Shown here: piece by piece, positions 45,444-48,057 of the stretch
How positions within the stretch are numbered: position 1 is the first letter of the stretch
How the letters are laid out: each line of letters starts with the position of its first letter
From: an uncultured Pseudomonadota bacterium
Lineage (GTDB): Bacteria > Pseudomonadota > Gammaproteobacteria > Burkholderiales > SG8-41
Assembly: GCA_946885605.1 (NCBI GenBank)
Contig: CAMPGR010000012.1
Span: 1-48,057, forward strand
Length of the DNA stretch: 48,057 nucleotides
Reading direction: 5' to 3'
Notes under the pieces: generated by a model
What the model was told of the DNA's origin: nothing
What the model saw: only the letters and a program-made list of their open reading frames with translations
Databases searched by the model: none
Made by a program: the position numbers and the translations under genes

Positions 45444-46694
45444 CTACTGCTCGGGTCCGGCGTACTTGCCGGCGGTCTCCGGGAAAAGGTTCTTCACGAT
45501 CTTGAACTTCGTGACATCGACTGTGCCGTCCATGTGCAGGTACATCGACGCGTCGCGGTAGAGCTTCTCGATGCCGAAGTCGAGCATGGTGCCGTTGCCG
45601 CCGTGGAGCTCCATCGCGTGCCGGCATACGTCGAGCACCGCCTCGGAAGCGTAGAGCTTCACCATGTTGCACAGCATCTCGGCTTCCGGCAGCCGTTCGT
45701 CCACCGCGCGCGACGCTTCACGCAGGAGCCCGCGCACCGCGCAGATCTTGGTCGCCATTTCCGCGAGCCGCAGCGCGGTCGCCTGATGCTTGATCAGTAT
45801 CCTTCCGCCCTGGACATAGTCCTGCACGTATTTGGAGGTCTCCTCGAACGCGCGCACGGCAACGCCCAGGTTCTTCGAGCCCTGGATGATCTTGCCCGGA
45901 CGGAAGTACACACCGGCCCGCGCGAGCGCGACGTCCTGCACCAGCAGGTGGTCCTTGGGCACCGCGCAGTCCTCGAGCACGATCTCGCCGTTGTTCATGT
46001 AACGGCCGCCGAGCGTTTCGTTGCAGCGCGCCACGGTGAGCCCCGGCGTGCCCCGCGGCACGAGGAAACAGGACGTGCCCTTCGTCATGCCCGCGCCCGC
46101 CTTGGTGGTGGCGTAGACGACGTACAGCTTCGCGTCCCAGGCGTTGGTGATGAACTGCTTGCGACCGTTGATCACCCACTTGTCGCCTTTCAGTTCCGCG
46201 CGCGTGTGCATCATCGCTTCGGGCACGTCGTACGGCAGCCAGCGGTCCGATGCGCCGCGCGGCTCGGTGAGGCAGTGCGACAGGAGGAACGTCGGGTCTT
46301 TCACGACCTCCGGGAACCAGCGCTCCTGCAGGTGGCGCGGCGCCACGTTGCGCAGGAGAACGGAAACCTTCCAGATCTGCACGAGTTTTTCCGAGAGCCC
46401 GCAGTCGCCGCGGGAAATCTCTTCGGAGATGACGGCAAAAGTCTGCGTCTCGGTCTTGGGATCGAGAGGCGTGCCGCCGAACTCTTCCGGAACGCCGAGC
46501 GTGCGTATGCCGATCTCGTTCGCCACTTCCAGGATATGGCGCGGCAAACGCTCGTCGGGATTCATGTTCCATTCCCGCTGCCAGTTCTGGCGCGTGAACG
46601 GAATGACGACTTCGTTGGCGAACTTGCGGGTGACGTCCCGCATCATGCGCGTTTCCTCAGGCAGGCCGCGCTCGACCATTTCGTCCAGCAACAT
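45444..46694 (-). CDS. Acyl-CoA dehydrogenase-family flavoprotein
   Basis: A 416-residue FAD enzyme of the acyl-CoA dehydrogenase fold. GVPEEFGGTPLD is the N-terminal helix-domain motif, HCLTEPRGASD and GRKQFITNAWDA the middle beta domain and FAD region, and MELHGGNGTM and EKLYRDASMYL the C-terminal helix domain. At the canonical catalytic Glu position (as in YEGT of medium-chain enzymes) it reads HMDGTVD, so D389 replaces Glu; no Glu is evident at the alternative position near residue 265. The substrate is therefore open. AAGGA stands before the ATG. It lies between two Bug receptor genes on the - strand, so it may oxidise an imported acid after CoA activation. Confidence 0.9.
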   Translation of the reverse strand: MLLDEMVERGLPEETRMMRDVTRKFANEVVIPFTRQNWQREWNMNPDERLPRHILEVANEIGIRTLGVPEEFGGTPLDPKTETQTFAVISEEISRGDCGLSEKLVQIWKVSVLLRNVAPRHLQERWFPEVVKDPTFLLSHCLTEPRGASDRWLPYDVPEAMMHTRAELKGDKWVINGRKQFITNAWDAKLYVVYATTKAGAGMTKGTSCFLVPRGTPGLTVARCNETLGGRYMNNGEIVLEDCAVPKDHLLVQDVALARAGVYFRPGKIIQGSKNLGVAVRAFEETSKYVQDYVQGGRILIKHQATALRLAEMATKICAVRGLLREASRAVDERLPEAEMLCNMVKLYASEAVLDVCRHAMELHGGNGTMLDFGIEKLYRDASMYLHMDGTVDVTKFKIVKNLFPETAGKYAGPEQ

Positions 46695-46809
46695 CGGGAG
46701 TCCTTTGTTCAGGTGGGCAGGGAAAAGGAAGGCGCCACATTAGAAAAATCGGCACGGGGCGTCAAGCTAGCACGCTCTCGGCTACCCGCGCTGCGGCGCC
46801 GGAAATGAG

Positions 46810-46832
46810 AAGGGCGGCCATGAGCCGCCCTT
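46810..46832 (-). terminator. Stem-loop downstream of the third Bug gene
   Basis: AAGGGCGGC (46810-46818) pairs with GCCGCCCTT (46824-46832) around loop CATGA, about 27 bases after the receptor stop. The stem is perfect; the - strand tail (CTCATTTCC) is only weakly T-rich. Confidence 0.6.
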
Positions 46833-46858
46833 TCCCGAAACAGTGAAGCCCAGGTGTG

Positions 46859-47842
46859 TCAATTGGCTTGCAATCCGACGGCCTTCACCACGTCTGCATT
46901 TTTCTTCATGGACGCCGCGACGACCTTCTGGAACTCCGCCGGCCCGCGGATCACGATCTCGGTCGCCTGGATGTCGAGCTGTTTCTTGACGTCCGGCGAC
47001 TTCACGGTCTTGACCACCGCCTCACGCAGCTTGTCGTTGATCGCCTTTGGCGTGCCCTTCGGCAGGAAGAAGCCCTGCCAGCCGCTGTAGTCGAATCCGG
47101 GGATCGTGTTCGCGATCGGCGGAACGTTGGGCAGCAGCTCGGTCGATTTCGGCAGGCTGTGGCCGACCGCGCGAAGCCGGCCCGCGTTCACGTGCGCCAT
47201 GACGGCGGCGGCGGGCGTAAGGGTCCACTGTGACTCGTTCGCGATGACGGAAGCAACGGATGCGCCGCCGCCCTTGTACGGCACATGCAGCGAATCGATC
47301 TTGGCCGCCTGCTGGAAGTACGAGCCCGACAGGTGGCTTTGCGAACCCGCGCCGGCCGAGGCCATGTTGAACGTGCCTTTCTTCGCCTTGGAGTACTCGA
47401 TGAGATCCTTGACCGACTTGATCGGCAGTGTCGGGTTCACGACGAGGACGTTCGGCGTTTCGGCGAACTGCACGACGTAGTCGTAATCCTTCAGCGGATC
47501 GAACGTCGGTTTCTTCTGGAGCAGGCGTGCGATGGTGGTGGCGGCAGTGGTTGCCGCGATGATCGTGTAGCCGTCCGGGTTCGCGGACTTCGCGATCTCC
47601 ATGCCGATGATGCCGCCCGCACCAGCTCTGTTGTCCATCACCACTTGCTGACCGATGACATCGGAAAGCTTGTTTCCCACGATGCGGCTGAGCGTATCGA
47701 CCGAGCTGCCCGGCGCATTGGGGACCAGCATGCGGATCGGCCGGCTCGGATAGTCCTTGGCGGCGTCCGCGCCGAAAGTGAGCGGACTCGCAGAAAGAGC
47801 CGCGATCGCGCAGCTCATGACGGAAAATCTGATGCGTCTCAT
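46859..47842 (-). CDS. Bug-family (TctC) tripartite tricarboxylate transporter receptor
   Basis: A 327-residue periplasmic receptor with a signal peptide (1-~25). Motifs: YPSRPIRMLVPNAPGSSVDT, VMDNRAGAGGIIG, NPDGYTI, SKAKKGTFNMASAGAGSQSHL and VPYKGGGASVASVI. It is more distant from the two tandem Bug genes than these are from each other. AAGGAG seven bases upstream sets the ATG at 47842. The gene is followed by a hairpin and then the acyl-CoA dehydrogenase gene. No permease subunits are near. Ligand unknown. Confidence 0.93.
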   Translation of the reverse strand: MRRIRFSVMSCAIAALSASPLTFGADAAKDYPSRPIRMLVPNAPGSSVDTLSRIVGNKLSDVIGQQVVMDNRAGAGGIIGMEIAKSANPDGYTIIAATTAATTIARLLQKKPTFDPLKDYDYVVQFAETPNVLVVNPTLPIKSVKDLIEYSKAKKGTFNMASAGAGSQSHLSGSYFQQAAKIDSLHVPYKGGGASVASVIANESQWTLTPAAAVMAHVNAGRLRAVGHSLPKSTELLPNVPPIANTIPGFDYSGWQGFFLPKGTPKAINDKLREAVVKTVKSPDVKKQLDIQATEIVIRGPAEFQKVVAASMKKNADVVKAVGLQAN

Positions 47843-47993
47843 CTCATACTCCTTACCTGGTGTCAGTTTTGGTTTTGTAAGCCAGCTGCTCGGTATCCTC
47901 GCTCCTCGTCAGCCCGGCTCCGCGGGCGGCCATTCCCCGCCGGGTGCATACGATACCATGCCGGGCGACGCTTGCGCGCAACGCTTCCCGGCC

Positions 47994-48020
47994 AAAAAAG
48001 AAGCGGCGGAAGCCGCCTCC
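47994..48020 (-). terminator. Intrinsic terminator of an unseen - strand gene to the right
   Basis: On the - strand, GCGGC (48016-48012) and GCCGC (48007-48003) form a stem around TTCC, extended by G-T, A-T and G-C pairs to about nine pairs, followed by T6 (47999-47994). It would end a transcript coming from beyond the window. The remaining 47843-48057 stretch shows nothing else clear. Confidence 0.7.
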
Positions 48021-48057
48021 CTTGCATCCTGCCCCCCTCAATGGGTCGAGCTGAGCT

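Overview
The window is GC-rich, densely coded chromosomal DNA that looks like a betaproteobacterium, most likely Burkholderiales or a close relative. Grounds for this are three Bug-type (TctC) solute receptors, a phasin, a TRAP dicarboxylate-type transporter and the TreS-maltokinase/TreY/TreZ gene set. I saw no rRNA, tRNA, CRISPR array, transposase or phage gene. No gene-free stretch exceeds about 260 bases.

Left part (1-23.7 kb, all + strand) is a glycogen/trehalose and osmotic-stress island. It opens inside a TreS-maltokinase fusion gene. Then come a small membrane protein, two tandem glycogen-debranching enzymes (GlgX), TreZ and a 1710-residue MalQ-TreY fusion; GlgX2-TreZ-MalQ/TreY are linked by 4-base ATGA overlaps. 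After a 257-base gap follow an MscS-type channel, a GT20 trehalose-6-phosphate synthase (OtsA), a CPA2-type antiporter homologue, a YbdK-type carboxylate-amine ligase overlapping a gamma-glutamyl hydrolase-type amidotransferase, an NfeD membrane protease, a slipin, and a secreted protein made of two copies of one 101-residue unit. Three trehalose routes (TreS, TreYZ, OtsA) therefore sit beside channels and membrane-protein maintenance genes. The genes could together make, interconvert and release compatible solutes; this is inferred from content and spacing.

Middle part (23.8-38.2 kb, mainly +) holds a TRAP transporter (Tat-exported receptor, a 12-bp-stem terminator, then DctQ and an unusually long DctM), an amidase, an MFS transporter, a 2-hydroxyacid dehydrogenase, an AEC transporter, a 3-hydroxyisobutyrate-dehydrogenase-like reductase overlapping a CitE-like lyase, a PAS-GAF-GGDEF diguanylate cyclase, a two-CBS protein, a phasin on the - strand with a consensus sigma-70 promoter flanked by TGC-N3-GCA motifs, and a HIT protein.

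Right part (38.2-48 kb, mainly -) holds a four-gene catabolic group (Gfo/Idh/MocA oxidoreductase, creatininase-family amidohydrolase, D-2-hydroxyacid dehydrogenase, second Gfo/Idh/MocA oxidoreductase) divergent from a GntR/FCD regulator. It ends with two tandem Bug receptor genes (one broken by a 1-base deletion), an acyl-CoA dehydrogenase with an altered catalytic position, and a third Bug receptor. Organic-acid uptake and oxidation dominate this side.
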